DNA of 64,000 nucleotides from Shinella sumterensis (GCF_004514425.2 NZ_MYFN02000019.1:1-64000), one strand, 5' to 3'; shown: positions 51,500 to 60,310, counted from the first letter of the stretch. Numbers and translations: made by a program. The notes: generated from the letters alone by a model not told the origin.

Positions 51500-51522
51500 A
51501 ACATGAGTTTAATACTCATGTT
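51500..51522. promoter_or_regulatory. IRO-box-like dyad TGA-N9-TCA
   Basis: AACATGAGT and ACTCATGTT form perfect 9-bp inverted arms around TTAAT. The inner part TGAGTTTAATACTCA fits the TGA-N9-TCA pattern of RirA-controlled iron-responsive operators in rhizobia. It lies 11 bp upstream of the TonB receptor start, overlapping the place where RNA polymerase or ribosomes would load. An iron-dependent repressor site is likely but unproved. Confidence 0.55.
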
Positions 51523-51533
51523 TAGGGGTTGAT

Positions 51534-53609
51534 ATGAGCACTCATCTTTCTCGCAAGCTCGCAGCCGGCGTCAGCGTCGCGGCATTGTCGTTGCTCCCGG
51601 CAATGGCGCCCGCGCAGGACAAAGCGACGAACGGCGCGACGGTTCTGGAGGCCATCACTGTGACGGGCGAGAAGGTCTCTCGGGACATGAAGAGCACAGC
51701 CTCTTCGGTATCGATCAAGACGAGCCGAGAGATCGACCGGGAGAAGACGGGCAACGCGACCGTCTCGGAAGTGATCGCCGATGTGCCGAACGTCGTTTAT
51801 TCCGATACCGTCAGCGCGCCGGTCATCCGCGGGCAGGACAGCCAGGGTCCGCTGACCGGACAGGGCTCTTTCTGGGGCGGCACGGTGCCGCGCGCCACCA
51901 TCAATCTCGACGGCCACTACCTGAACTACAACGAGTTCTACTTCGGTGCGACATCGGTGTGGGATCTCGACAGCATCGAGGTGTTCCGCGGTCCGCAGAC
52001 CACGTCGCAGGGCGCCAACGCCATTGCCGGCGCCATCATCGTCAACACGAAGGATCCGACATTCACGCCCGAGGCGGCCTATCAGGCCGAAATCGGCAAC
52101 TACAACAGCAAGCGAGCGTCCATCGCCCTATCCGGCCCCATCGTCGAAGACCAACTGGCCGCTCGTTTGGCCATCGATTATTCCGGACGCGACACCTTCA
52201 TCGATTATGTCAATGCCGGTTTCAGGCACGAAGGGACGGATCAGGATTTCAGCGCCCTGAACGCACGTCTAAAGCTGCTGTGGGAGCCAACCGACATTCC
52301 TGGCCTGACGGCAAAGCTAACCTATTCGCATACCAGCAGCAACAGGCCGTCGCAGGAGGCGGCGTCACGCCCGTTCGATGCGCTCGAGCATGTCACCAAC
52401 ACGATGCCAAGCTGGAAGCAGCACACCAATACTGGGATCCTCGACATCGGGTATGACTTCGAGAGTGGCATCAAGCTATTCAACCAGACGCAATACTCGT
52501 CTTCAAACGTTCAGCGAGCCACAGGCATCGTCAACGGCGGAAACGCCGATATCGATCAAGCCAACGTGTCGAACGAGACACGCGTCATGTTCGGAGACGA
52601 GACCGATACGGTGAGTGGTGTTGCCGGCCTCTATTACGCGCGCACGCACACCGACGAGGCGCTCTACCTCTCTGGACTGTCGTCGTTCGATGACACCAAG
52701 CGCAATCTCGGTCTCTTCGGTGAGATGAGCTACCGATTTGCCGAACGATGGACGCTCACGACGGGACTGCGTTATCAGAACGATCGCATCGAACGCGCCG
52801 GCTCCTCGGTCTTCGCGCCGACGCCGGTCGATTTCGACACGACTTTCTCGGCGCTCCTGCCAAAAGCATCGCTTGCCTATGCGGTCACCGACGACTGGAC
52901 CGTCGGCGCGCTCGTCAGCCGCGGCTACAATCCCGGCGGCGTCTCCCTCAATCTGAATGCCGGGCGCTGGCAGCCCTTCGAGGAAGAGTCCATCTGGAAC
53001 TATGAGCTCTTTACCCGCGCAACCCTTCTCGATGATCGTCTGACGGTGAACGGCAACCTGTTCTACATGGACTTCAAGAACGCACAGTACACCATCCCCG
53101 TCGTCATCTCGCCGGGTGTTACGCAATCCTACACGATCAACGCCGAGGAGGCGCACGCTTACGGCCTGGAGATCGGTGCGGACTATCAACTGCTCGATAA
53201 CCTGACCCTCAAGGGAAGCGCCGGCATCCTGCGCACGAAAATCGACCGGATCGCCAGTAACGTCGCCTATGAGGGCAACGAGTTCGCAAAGTCGCCGGGC
53301 TATATGGTCACCTTGGGCGTGAGCTGGGACGTGACAGAAAAGTTCAACCTGTCGGGCCAGGTGCGCCATCTCGATGGCTATTATTCCGACACGGCCAATA
53401 CCGCAGCCTACGCCATTGAGCCCTACACGATCGCCGATATCAGAGCGAGCTACAAACTGCATGACAACATGGAGGCCTACGGCTACGTGAAGAACGTCTT
53501 CGACGAGCGCGCACCGACCTATATGCAGCAGAACCGCGGCATCGGTGGCATCGAAGCCAGCATGACTGCCCCACGCATGTTCGGCATCGGCGTCAAGGGC
53601 ACGTTCTGA
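51534..53609 (+). CDS. TonB-dependent siderophore receptor
   Basis: This 691-residue outer-membrane receptor has a signal peptide (LAAGVSVAALSLLPAMAPAQ), a TonB-box-like EAITVTGEK at about 39-47, a plug domain (VSEVIADVPNVVYSDTVSAP, then VFRGPQTTSQGANAIAGAII) and a beta barrel ending with the terminal Phe (GIGVKGTF). It has no N-terminal signalling domain, so unlike the receptor in cluster 1 it does not act through FecR. Control is instead suggested by the IclR dyad and IRO-like box in front. It is the presumed entry point for the chelate handled by the ABC genes at 44.4-49.3 kb. Confidence 0.92.
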   Translation: MSTHLSRKLAAGVSVAALSLLPAMAPAQDKATNGATVLEAITVTGEKVSRDMKSTASSVSIKTSREIDREKTGNATVSEVIADVPNVVYSDTVSAPVIRGQDSQGPLTGQGSFWGGTVPRATINLDGHYLNYNEFYFGATSVWDLDSIEVFRGPQTTSQGANAIAGAIIVNTKDPTFTPEAAYQAEIGNYNSKRASIALSGPIVEDQLAARLAIDYSGRDTFIDYVNAGFRHEGTDQDFSALNARLKLLWEPTDIPGLTAKLTYSHTSSNRPSQEAASRPFDALEHVTNTMPSWKQHTNTGILDIGYDFESGIKLFNQTQYSSSNVQRATGIVNGGNADIDQANVSNETRVMFGDETDTVSGVAGLYYARTHTDEALYLSGLSSFDDTKRNLGLFGEMSYRFAERWTLTTGLRYQNDRIERAGSSVFAPTPVDFDTTFSALLPKASLAYAVTDDWTVGALVSRGYNPGGVSLNLNAGRWQPFEEESIWNYELFTRATLLDDRLTVNGNLFYMDFKNAQYTIPVVISPGVTQSYTINAEEAHAYGLEIGADYQLLDNLTLKGSAGILRTKIDRIASNVAYEGNEFAKSPGYMVTLGVSWDVTEKFNLSGQVRHLDGYYSDTANTAAYAIEPYTIADIRASYKLHDNMEAYGYVKNVFDERAPTYMQQNRGIGGIEASMTAPRMFGIGVKGTF

Positions 53610-53700
53610 TCAATAGCCGGAACAATTTCCGACGTAACACCGTGTAACGGTCGACGGATGTCGACCCGGCTCAGAATGCGCTTGTGATGTTGAGCGAATG

Positions 53701-53727
53701 GCGACGGCGAACTAGGTTCGCCGTCGC
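53701..53727 (+). terminator. Perfect 12-bp hairpin downstream of the TonB receptor gene
   Basis: GCGACGGCGAAC (53701-53712) pairs perfectly with GTTCGCCGTCGC (53716-53727) around a TAG loop. It lies 92 bp after the receptor stop codon. The stem is very stable but is followed by TCCTCCAG rather than a T-run, so it may stop transcription in a Rho-assisted way, protect the 3' end of the mRNA, or act in both directions. Confidence 0.6.
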
Positions 53728-53905
53728 TCCTCCAGCTTGCCACTAGTATTTGTCCCTTCCTGCGAGTCGTAAGAAGCCCAACGCAGCTGTCGCTGAGGTT
53801 ATTCGGGCGTGATGGACCATCCTGATACGGACTAAGGGGATGGGCCTGCGTGCAGAAGATCAAGGCCTTCTTCGCCCTTCTATTGATGCGTCGGAAGGAC
53901 GTTTC

Positions 53906-54500
53906 CTATATCAGCTTTCCTGCCGCCAGATTTCGCATCAACTGCGAAGCGCCAAACGTCAAGGGTGAGCATTCCGTCGATAGTTTGACCATGTTTACGA
54001 GCGCGGCGCGCGTCTGTGCGACGAGATCGAGAGGGTCGCGACTGATCTCCTTCATCGAACTCTTGCCGTGCAGCACGAAGCCGTCCTTGCCCTCGACGCG
54101 CAGGTCCAACTCGGCATTGCACGTCGTCGATCGTATAGTTCTCATCGAACAGACGGACAAAGGGACCGATGGCGCGGGACGCGTTGTTGTCCTTGGCCTT
54201 GCCGAGCAACAGGGCCCGAGCGCCCTTGACCCGGCCTTCGCTGTCGACCGCCAGCACGATCTCCGGTTCGGGGTTGTTCCATTTCGAAACCGGGTGCAGC
54301 CCCACGGCGGCCCCTGTGCCCACGGAAGACATGATCTGCGCCTTGGTGAACACTTCGGCATCCGGTCCGATCCCGACCTCCAGATATTGCGGACACAGAC
54401 CTTCCTCGATAAGCAGGGATTTCACCCGCTGGGCATTTTGCGAACCGGCCTTGAGGTCGCGAAGGCTGGCGCGTGGGCCGTAATGCATTCTTCCCTTAAC
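53906..54500 (-). pseudogene. Fumarylacetoacetate hydrolase-family protein, truncated, frameshifted and with internal deletions
   Basis: Two minus-strand frames together give GPRASLRDLKAGSQNAQRVK, then GIGPDAEVFTKAQIMSSVGT, PEPEIVLAVDSEGRVKGA and LLLGKAKDNNASRAIGPFVR in the first. After a frame change near 54100 the second gives VEGKDGFVLHGKSSMKEISR and LMRNLAAGKLI. Compared with complete members, about 14 residues are missing after VKGA and nearly 60 after DLVAQTR, and the first 100 or so residues are gone. It was probably a sugar-acid hydratase/aldolase-like enzyme beside the sugar operon. The gene is clearly dead. Confidence 0.7.
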
Positions 54501-54728
54501 CGGCACGAGCGTTGTCCCATGCACGATAGCAGAAGTGCGTTCCGATCGTTCGCAGGGAGATTCTATCAACCACTGGCCACATTAAGAACTTGAAGGGATT
54601 CGAACTTGAAACCATCCCTTTAACTTGCTTGCGATGTCCGGGATTTGAGACAACAGCCAGTATCTCGCAGGCGAGTTCATCAAAGCATTATCTCAGTAGC
54701 TGACCCGTCCGGCGAGCGGGCACTCCAC

Positions 54729-55565
54729 TTATGTTATGGCTTCAAGGGCGTTCTGCAAGTGCCTCAAGCTCACCCGAGCGACCTCGCCGGGGTCGGCACC
54801 GCGGCGACCGAAACCGGTTTCGACTGTAACATTGCCGGTGTAGTTTGCCGTCACGAGTGCCTCCATGCGAGGCAGCCAGTCCGTCGTGCCCTCGCCGATA
54901 GCCTTTCGCTGCGTGTCGGCCATGTGGATGTTGACGAGGTCAGCGCCCATCTCGGCAACGTAGTCCGCGAAGCTTCCGCCTTCGAAATCCATGTGGAACG
55001 TGTCGAACATCAGCTTCACGTTCGATGTGCCGACTGCCTCCATCATCCGGCGCGCATCGGCCGGCGTGTCAATGAGGTTTGTATCGGACGTGGTCGGCTC
55101 GATGGCAATGATAATGCCCCTGTCCTGCGCGTGGACGGCGATCTGGCGCAGGCATTCGGTGCTGTAGTCCCAGCCGGCTTCCAACGACATGCCCTGCGCT
55201 CGCCAGCCGCCGATGTAGAGAACCATGCCGGCGCCGAGATCGGAAGCGAGATCGATGATGTCGATGTAATGCGATACCGTCGCCTGACGCTCCGCCCGCG
55301 ACGACGAGCAGGGATTGCAGCCGAAGCCGCCGCCGATGGCAGGAAGGAGCGCTGAGATTTCCAGCCCCTCACCACCGGCGAGCGCGCGGATTTCCTGCCG
55401 GCGGTCCTTTGCCAGGTGCTGCGGCCAGGCATGGGGGGCGCAGCAACCGATTTCGACGGCATCATAGCCGGCCTCGGCGATGGAGCGGATCGTCTCGTCC
55501 AGCGTGTAGGTGGGCAGGAAGGTCGGGAAGCTGCTGTAGGGAAAGGTGTTGAAGGCGAATTTCAT
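54729..55565 (-). CDS. Sugar phosphate isomerase/epimerase (xylose isomerase-like TIM barrel)
   Basis: A 278-residue AP_endonuc_2/xylose isomerase-like barrel. Typical metal-binding positions are visible: Glu in IIIAIEPTTSDTN, Asp and His in LMFDTFHMDFEG, His in LVNIHMADTQRKA and Glu in TVETGFGRRG. Relatives are ketose 3-epimerases, inosose isomerases and hydroxypyruvate isomerase. The N-terminus MKFAFNTFPYSSFPTFLPTY is usual for epimerases. It is the last gene of the leftward sugar ABC unit, 57 bp after the ATPase gene, so it should act on the imported sugar or its derivative. Confidence 0.85.
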   Translation of the reverse strand: MKFAFNTFPYSSFPTFLPTYTLDETIRSIAEAGYDAVEIGCCAPHAWPQHLAKDRRQEIRALAGGEGLEISALLPAIGGGFGCNPCSSSRAERQATVSHYIDIIDLASDLGAGMVLYIGGWRAQGMSLEAGWDYSTECLRQIAVHAQDRGIIIAIEPTTSDTNLIDTPADARRMMEAVGTSNVKLMFDTFHMDFEGGSFADYVAEMGADLVNIHMADTQRKAIGEGTTDWLPRMEALVTANYTGNVTVETGFGRRGADPGEVARVSLRHLQNALEAIT

Positions 55566-55622
55566 GGCATCGATGTCCTTCGGCTTTCTTGCCGCGCCGC
55601 ACGCGACGGAGGATTCGAGAGA

Positions 55623-56402
55623 TCAGGCCGCGATCGGCGCCGCCATGGCCCCGGTCATGATCGCCACCGCATCGGACATGGAATAGTCCTTCGGCGAGAT
55701 GACCGCCGCGCGTCGGCCGAGACGATGGATATGGATGCGATCAGCGACCTCGAAGACATGCGGCATATTGTGGCTGATGAGGACGATCGGCACGCCTCGG
55801 GCCCGCACCTTGAGGATGAGATCGAGCACCTTGCGCGATTCCTTCACGCCGAGTGCCGCCGTCGGCTCGTCCATGATAATGACCTTGCTGCCGAAGGCGG
55901 CGGCGCGCGCGACGGCGACACCCTGCCGCTGGCCGCCCGACAGCGTCTCCACCGGCTGCTGGATATTCTGGATCGTCAGGAGGCCGAGTTCAGCGAGCTT
56001 CGCGCGGGCGATGTCGTTCATCGCCTGCCGGTCGAGCTGATGGAACAGCTTGCCGAAGAGGTTCGGACTGTAGATTTCCCGGCCGAGAAACATATTGTCG
56101 CTGATCGACAGGGCGGGTGAAAGCGCCAGCGTCTGGTAGACGGTCTCGATGCCGGCCTTGCGCGCCTCGATGGGCGATGAGAACGAGATCGGCACGCCAT
56201 CCAGGCGGATTTCGCCGCTATCGGGGCGGATGGCGCCCGACAGCGCCTTGATTAGGCTCGATTTGCCCGCGCCGTTGTCGCCGATAACGGCGAGGATTTC
56301 GCCCGGCATCAGGTCGAATTCGCCATTGTCGATCGCAACCACGCGGCCATAGCGTTTCATCAGGCCGCGGGCACTGAGAACGGGGGTGACTTCGGTGTTC
56401 AT
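55623..56402 (-). CDS. frcA: Sugar ABC transporter ATPase, single-domain (FrcA-like)
   Basis: This 259-residue CUT2-family ATPase has only one ATPase domain, as in rhizobial FrcA, instead of the double domain of RbsA. It has Walker A GDNGAGKSSLIKALSG, the SFSSPIEARKAGIETVYQTL segment, signature LSGGQRQGVAVARAAAF, Walker B VIIMDEPTAALGVKES and H-loop LISHNMPHVFEVADRI. It overlaps the permease gene by 4 bp. It powers import of a monosaccharide, possibly fructose, mannose or ribose by analogy to the Frc system of Sinorhizobium meliloti; the actual sugar is inferred. Confidence 0.88.
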   Translation of the reverse strand: MNTEVTPVLSARGLMKRYGRVVAIDNGEFDLMPGEILAVIGDNGAGKSSLIKALSGAIRPDSGEIRLDGVPISFSSPIEARKAGIETVYQTLALSPALSISDNMFLGREIYSPNLFGKLFHQLDRQAMNDIARAKLAELGLLTIQNIQQPVETLSGGQRQGVAVARAAAFGSKVIIMDEPTAALGVKESRKVLDLILKVRARGVPIVLISHNMPHVFEVADRIHIHRLGRRAAVISPKDYSMSDAVAIMTGAMAAPIAA

Positions 56403-57481
56403 GCGGAAACCTTTCTAATCCACTGGTCGACGGCGACGGCGAGGATGATCAGCCAGCCGATGGCGAAGAGCTGCCAGAGAACGTCGACGCCGGCGATGCG
56501 CAGGCCCGACTGGAAGACGCCGACGATGAGCGCGCCGACCAGCGGCCCGAGAATGGAGCCGCGCCCGCCAAACAGCGAGATGCCCCCGATCACGACGGCG
56601 GTGATCGACTGGAGATTACCTTCGAAGAAGCTGGTGGGCGACACCGCGCCGACGCGACCGATGGCCGACCAGCCGGCGAGCGCGCAGATGAAACCGGCCA
56701 CCGCATAGACCGAGATGAGCACGCGGTCGGTGCGGATGCCGGCGAGTTCCGCCGCCTCCTTGTCGTCGCCGACGGCATAGATGTGCCGGCCCCAGGCGGT
56801 GCGGGTCAGCGCATACCAGAGCACGAGGAAGACGGCGACGAACAGGAGCGAGCCGTAGCTGATCTTCGTTCCAAAGACCGACAGACTCTCGCCGAAGATC
56901 TTCAGGATGGGCGCGGTCTGGTCGATTTCGCTGCCCCGGATCGACTGCGCGCCCGAGAGATAGAGATTAAGCGCATAGAAGACGTTCCAAGTGCCGAGCG
57001 TGGCGATGAACGGCGGCAACTTCACGCGGGTGACGAGGAAACCGTTCATCAGGCCGATGCCGGTGCCGACGAGAAACGAGGTAAGGAGCGACGGAATGGG
57101 CGGCCAGCCGAGCTTGACCGCCAGATTGCCTGCCACGACCGAACTCAGCACCATTATGGCGGCCACCGAGAGATCGATACCGGCCGTGAGGATGACCAGG
57201 CTCTGGGCGACGGCGAGAATGCCGATGATCGAGACCTGCTGGACGATCAGCGACATGTTGTAGGGCGTGAAGAATTTGCTGCCGGCGAAGAGACCGAAAC
57301 CGATCAGCGATACCGCCAGCACGATGAGCGGCACGAAAGTGGGGTAGCTGTGCAGGAAACGCTGAAGCTTCTGCACCGGGCCGATCGCGTCGGTATCAAA
57401 TTGCGCAAAGCCGCGCGCGGGCTCTGCCGCTGCATCGACGCTTTCCGTCTTGTCGGCCAGCGCGTTGAGATTGTTCGTCAT
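56399..57481 (-). CDS. frcC: Sugar ABC transporter permease (FrcC-like)
   Basis: A 360-residue CUT2/RbsC-family permease. After a 50-residue cytoplasmic head come about ten helices, including FVPLIVLAVSLIGFGLFAGS, ILAVAQSLVILTAGIDLSVA (the conserved T-x-G-I-D-L-S-V motif) and AVVIGGISLFGGRGSILGPL near the C-terminus. These are family hallmarks. It overlaps frcA by 4 bp and lies 116 bp downstream of the binding-protein gene. The long N-terminal extension is typical of FrcC proteins in rhizobia. Confidence 0.92.
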   Translation of the reverse strand: MTNNLNALADKTESVDAAAEPARGFAQFDTDAIGPVQKLQRFLHSYPTFVPLIVLAVSLIGFGLFAGSKFFTPYNMSLIVQQVSIIGILAVAQSLVILTAGIDLSVAAIMVLSSVVAGNLAVKLGWPPIPSLLTSFLVGTGIGLMNGFLVTRVKLPPFIATLGTWNVFYALNLYLSGAQSIRGSEIDQTAPILKIFGESLSVFGTKISYGSLLFVAVFLVLWYALTRTAWGRHIYAVGDDKEAAELAGIRTDRVLISVYAVAGFICALAGWSAIGRVGAVSPTSFFEGNLQSITAVVIGGISLFGGRGSILGPLVGALIVGVFQSGLRIAGVDVLWQLFAIGWLIILAVAVDQWIRKVSA

Positions 57482-57597
57482 GGATTATATCCCTATGTGA
57501 GCCGGGAATGGGGCGGGCGGGTGACCGCCCACCCCGCAGCTTGCCCCGGGAGTGGCAGGCGAAATGTCGTCAGTGACGTGCGGGCGCTAGCGCCGCA

Positions 57598-58626
57598 TTA
57601 GCCCCAGCACTTCTTCAGGCCCTCATCGGCGGTGATCGACGGAAGGCCGTCGACGGGCTGGTCGGTGATCAGCTCGACGCCGGTGTTGAAGAAGTCAAGG
57701 CCGGGCGTCGGCTCCGGCTTCTTGCCGCTGTCGGCAAAGGCCTTGATAGCCTCAATGCCCATGGAGGCCATCAGCAGCGGGAACTGCATGGAGGTGGCAC
57801 CGATCACGCCTTCCTTGATGTTCTGGACACCCGGGCAACCGCCGTCGACGGAGACCATCGTCACGTCCTTCTCGCGACCCGCGGCCTTGATCGCTTCATA
57901 GGCGCCGGCAGCCGTCGGCTCGTTGATCGTGTAGACGAGGTTGATCTCGGGATCGATCTGCAGCAGGCTTTCCATGCCCGTGCGACCGCCCTCTTCGTTG
58001 GCGTTGGTCACGGCATTGCCGATGATGCGCGGGTCATCCTCATCGCCGATATCGGTGGGGTTCTTGATGTCGATGCCGAAGCCGGACAGGAAGCCCTGGT
58101 TGCGCATGTAGTCGACGGTGATTTCCTGGGCGTTGAGGTTCAGAAGCGCGATCTTGGCATCCTTGGCGGCGTCACCAAGCTTGCCGGCTGCCCATTTGCC
58201 AACGAATTCGCCCGCCTTGAAATTGTCCGTCGCGAAGGTTGCGTCAGCCGCGCTTGCCGGATCGAGCGGCGTGTCGAGCGCGATGGTGAGCAGGCCGGCC
58301 TCGCGCGCCTTCGTAATGATCGGCACGAGCGCGCTGGAATCGTTCGGCGTCAGAAGAATGCCCTTCGCGCCGCTGGCGATGCAGGATTCGATGGCGGCGA
58401 TCTGCGTGTCGGCATCGCCGTCCTGCTTGCCGGCAAAGGTCAGAAGCTCGATACCGAGTTCGGCGGCCTTGGCGCTGGCGCCTTCCTTCATCTTGACGAA
58501 GAAGGGGTTGATCTCGGTCTTCGTGACCAGGCAGGCGGTGATCTTTTCCTGGGCCTGGACCGGCGCGACGAAGGCGGCGGACGCCAGAAGAACGCCAAAG
58601 GCGGCGCGAGCAAAAGTGGAATGCAT
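57598..58626 (-). CDS. frcB: Sugar ABC transporter periplasmic binding protein (FrcB-like)
   Basis: A 342-residue class I sugar-binding protein (Peripla_BP_4). The signal peptide is [20 protein letters not shown] ending near PVQAQ. The mature part has [60 protein letters not shown] (FrcB-like) and [20 protein letters not shown]. The ATG at 58624-58626 has GGGAGGATAAA upstream and is chosen over the frame from 58758. It captures the sugar for FrcC/FrcA. The gene heads the leftward operon and is divergent from the ROK regulator. Confidence 0.92.
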   Translation of the reverse strand: MHSTFARAAFGVLLASAAFVAPVQAQEKITACLVTKTEINPFFVKMKEGASAKAAELGIELLTFAGKQDGDADTQIAAIESCIASGAKGILLTPNDSSALVPIITKAREAGLLTIALDTPLDPASAADATFATDNFKAGEFVGKWAAGKLGDAAKDAKIALLNLNAQEITVDYMRNQGFLSGFGIDIKNPTDIGDEDDPRIIGNAVTNANEEGGRTGMESLLQIDPEINLVYTINEPTAAGAYEAIKAAGREKDVTMVSVDGGCPGVQNIKEGVIGATSMQFPLLMASMGIEAIKAFADSGKKPEPTPGLDFFNTGVELITDQPVDGLPSITADEGLKKCWG

Positions 58627-58760
58627 TTTATCCTCCCATGAAGCAGGGACTCCCCTGCGAATGTTGCGCGGACAGGCGCTCTCCCTAGCGCCCCGCCGGC
58701 AAGGACTGCCCCTTCGACCGGCGACGGGAATGCAAACATCGATGGCCAATCTTGTCAATA

Positions 58761-58784
58761 TTTAATGCGGTATGATTTATTAAA
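58761..58784. promoter_or_regulatory. Dyad TTTAAT-N12-ATTAAA upstream of frcB
   Basis: TTTAAT (58761-58766) and ATTAAA (58779-58784) are perfect 6-bp inverted arms in an AT-rich stretch 135-158 bp upstream of the frcB start. ROK/NagC-type repressors bind AT-rich dyads of this kind with A/T tracts. It may be one of two sites with the dyad at 58851-58871. Confidence 0.4.
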
Positions 58785-58850
58785 CACCTGCTTTGAATGC
58801 AAAGACATGCGGCCGGGCGACCACTGCTGAAATCTAGATAATGTATTAAC

Positions 58851-58871
58851 ATATTGATTTAACATCAATAT
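58851..58871. promoter_or_regulatory. Perfect dyad ATATTGAT-N5-ATCAATAT in the frcB-ROK divergent region
   Basis: ATATTGAT (58851-58858) and ATCAATAT (58864-58871) are perfect 8-bp arms separated by TTAAC. The site lies about 225 bp from the frcB start and 215 bp from the ROK regulator start, in the middle of the 460-bp divergent region. It is the most symmetrical site there and a probable operator for the regulator. The rest of the region is AT-rich compared with its surroundings and has no gene. Confidence 0.55.
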
Positions 58872-59086
58872 TTTCGTTATACGCCATGAAACATATGCTG
58901 AAATTTTGCAAGGAGCAGCGCAAGCGATACGCAATATAAAGACTTCCGCATGATTTATTATTGACGATGCGGTTGTTGCCCCTCATATTTCGCTCACATC
59001 GGAGGAGCGACGCACATCCAGTTGGTGTGCAAGGCAAAGCGATATAAATTCGCGTCGGCGCAATGCGCATGAGAGGTGCAGTGAAG

Positions 59087-60310
59087 ATGTTGAGCACGGA
59101 CAAGGCGGCCGGCGATGCCGGTGAGCGGCTGGATACCAGCCGGGGCACGAACCAGACCGGCGTGAAGCTCTATAACGAGCGGCTCGTGCTTTCGCTCGTG
59201 CGCACGCACGGTCCGCTGTCGAAGGGCGAGATTTCGCGCATGACCGGGCTTTCCGCGCAGGCCAGCTCCGTCATCATGAAACAGCTCGAGATGGACGGCC
59301 TTCTGGTGCGCGGCGAGCCGCAGCGCGGCAAGGTGGGCCAGCCCTCCATTCCGATGGCTCTCAATCCGGAAGGTGCCTTCTCCGTCGGCTTCAAGATCGG
59401 CCGGCGCTCCGCCGATCTCGTGCTGATGGATATGGTCGGCACGCCGCGCCAGATGATCCGCACGACCTTCGCCTATCCGACGCCGGCGCTGCTGAAGCAG
59501 TTCTTCCAGACGAGCCTCGAGACGATCACTGACAACATGACGCGCATCCAGTTCAGCAGGGTGCGTGGCGTAGGCATCGCCGCGCCGTCGGAAATGTGGA
59601 GCTGGGAAGAGGAGGTCGGCGCGCCGCATGACGTGGTCGATGCCTGGCGCAGCTTCGATCTCAAGGCCGAGGTCGCGCAGCTCTGCGATTGGCCGGTCCA
59701 TTTCTACAACGACGCCACGGCGGCCTGCGCAGCCGAGCTCGCCTTCGGCGAAGGCGGCAAGTATCCGGATTTCCTCTACGTCTTCTTCGCCACCCTGGTC
59801 GGCGGCGGCGTGGTGCTCGACGGCAGCCTCTATCCCGGCCGCCGCGGTTATGCCGGCGCGATCGGGTCGGCGCCGGTTTCCACGACCGAGGCCGGCAAGC
59901 CGCCGAAACGGTTGATCCAGTGCGCCTCCATCTACCTTCTCGAGCGGATGATCCGCGACAGCGGCGGCGATCCGAGCCTCATCTGGCACAACAACCAGGA
60001 CTGGAGCGCGCTCGGCGATGTCGTGGACCGCTGGGTGGAGCAGGCAACCGACAGCCTCGCGCTGGCGATCGGCAGCGCCATCTCCGTTATCGACTTCCAC
60101 AATGTGGTGATCGACGGCGGCTTTCCGCCGGACGTGCGGGCGAATGTGGTGGCGCGCACGCGCCAGAAGCTCGCCGCCATGGACGTGCAGGGCGTGGCGC
60201 CGGTGGAGATCGTGGAAGGGAAAATCGGCAGTGATGCCCGCGTGCTGGGAGCGGCAAGCCTGCCGCTGCTGGCCGAATATGCGCGGCACCGGGACCTGCT
60301 TTTCAATTGA
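59087..60310 (+). CDS. ROK family transcriptional regulator of sugar uptake
   Basis: This regulator of about 407 residues has an N-terminal winged helix (LVLSLVRTHGPLSKGEISRM, then TGLSAQASSVIMKQLEMDGL) and a C-terminal ROK sugar-binding domain (VGIAAPSEMWSWEEEVGAPH, FYNDATAACAAELAFGEGGK). The zinc-binding CxCGxxGC segment of ROK kinases is absent, which fits a regulator that binds but does not phosphorylate. The ATG at 59087 is preceded by GAGAGGTGCA; the ATG at 59063 is an alternative. It is divergent from frcB and 86 bp ahead of a ROK kinase gene, so it is the likely local repressor. Confidence 0.9.
   Translation: MLSTDKAAGDAGERLDTSRGTNQTGVKLYNERLVLSLVRTHGPLSKGEISRMTGLSAQASSVIMKQLEMDGLLVRGEPQRGKVGQPSIPMALNPEGAFSVGFKIGRRSADLVLMDMVGTPRQMIRTTFAYPTPALLKQFFQTSLETITDNMTRIQFSRVRGVGIAAPSEMWSWEEEVGAPHDVVDAWRSFDLKAEVAQLCDWPVHFYNDATAACAAELAFGEGGKYPDFLYVFFATLVGGGVVLDGSLYPGRRGYAGAIGSAPVSTTEAGKPPKRLIQCASIYLLERMIRDSGGDPSLIWHNNQDWSALGDVVDRWVEQATDSLALAIGSAISVIDFHNVVIDGGFPPDVRANVVARTRQKLAAMDVQGVAPVEIVEGKIGSDARVLGAASLPLLAEYARHRDLLFN

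Noticed and set aside
53850-54593. 247-codon plus-strand frame over the FAH-family remnant
   Set aside because: The minus strand carries recognisable FAH blocks; the plus frame has no motif and no start context.
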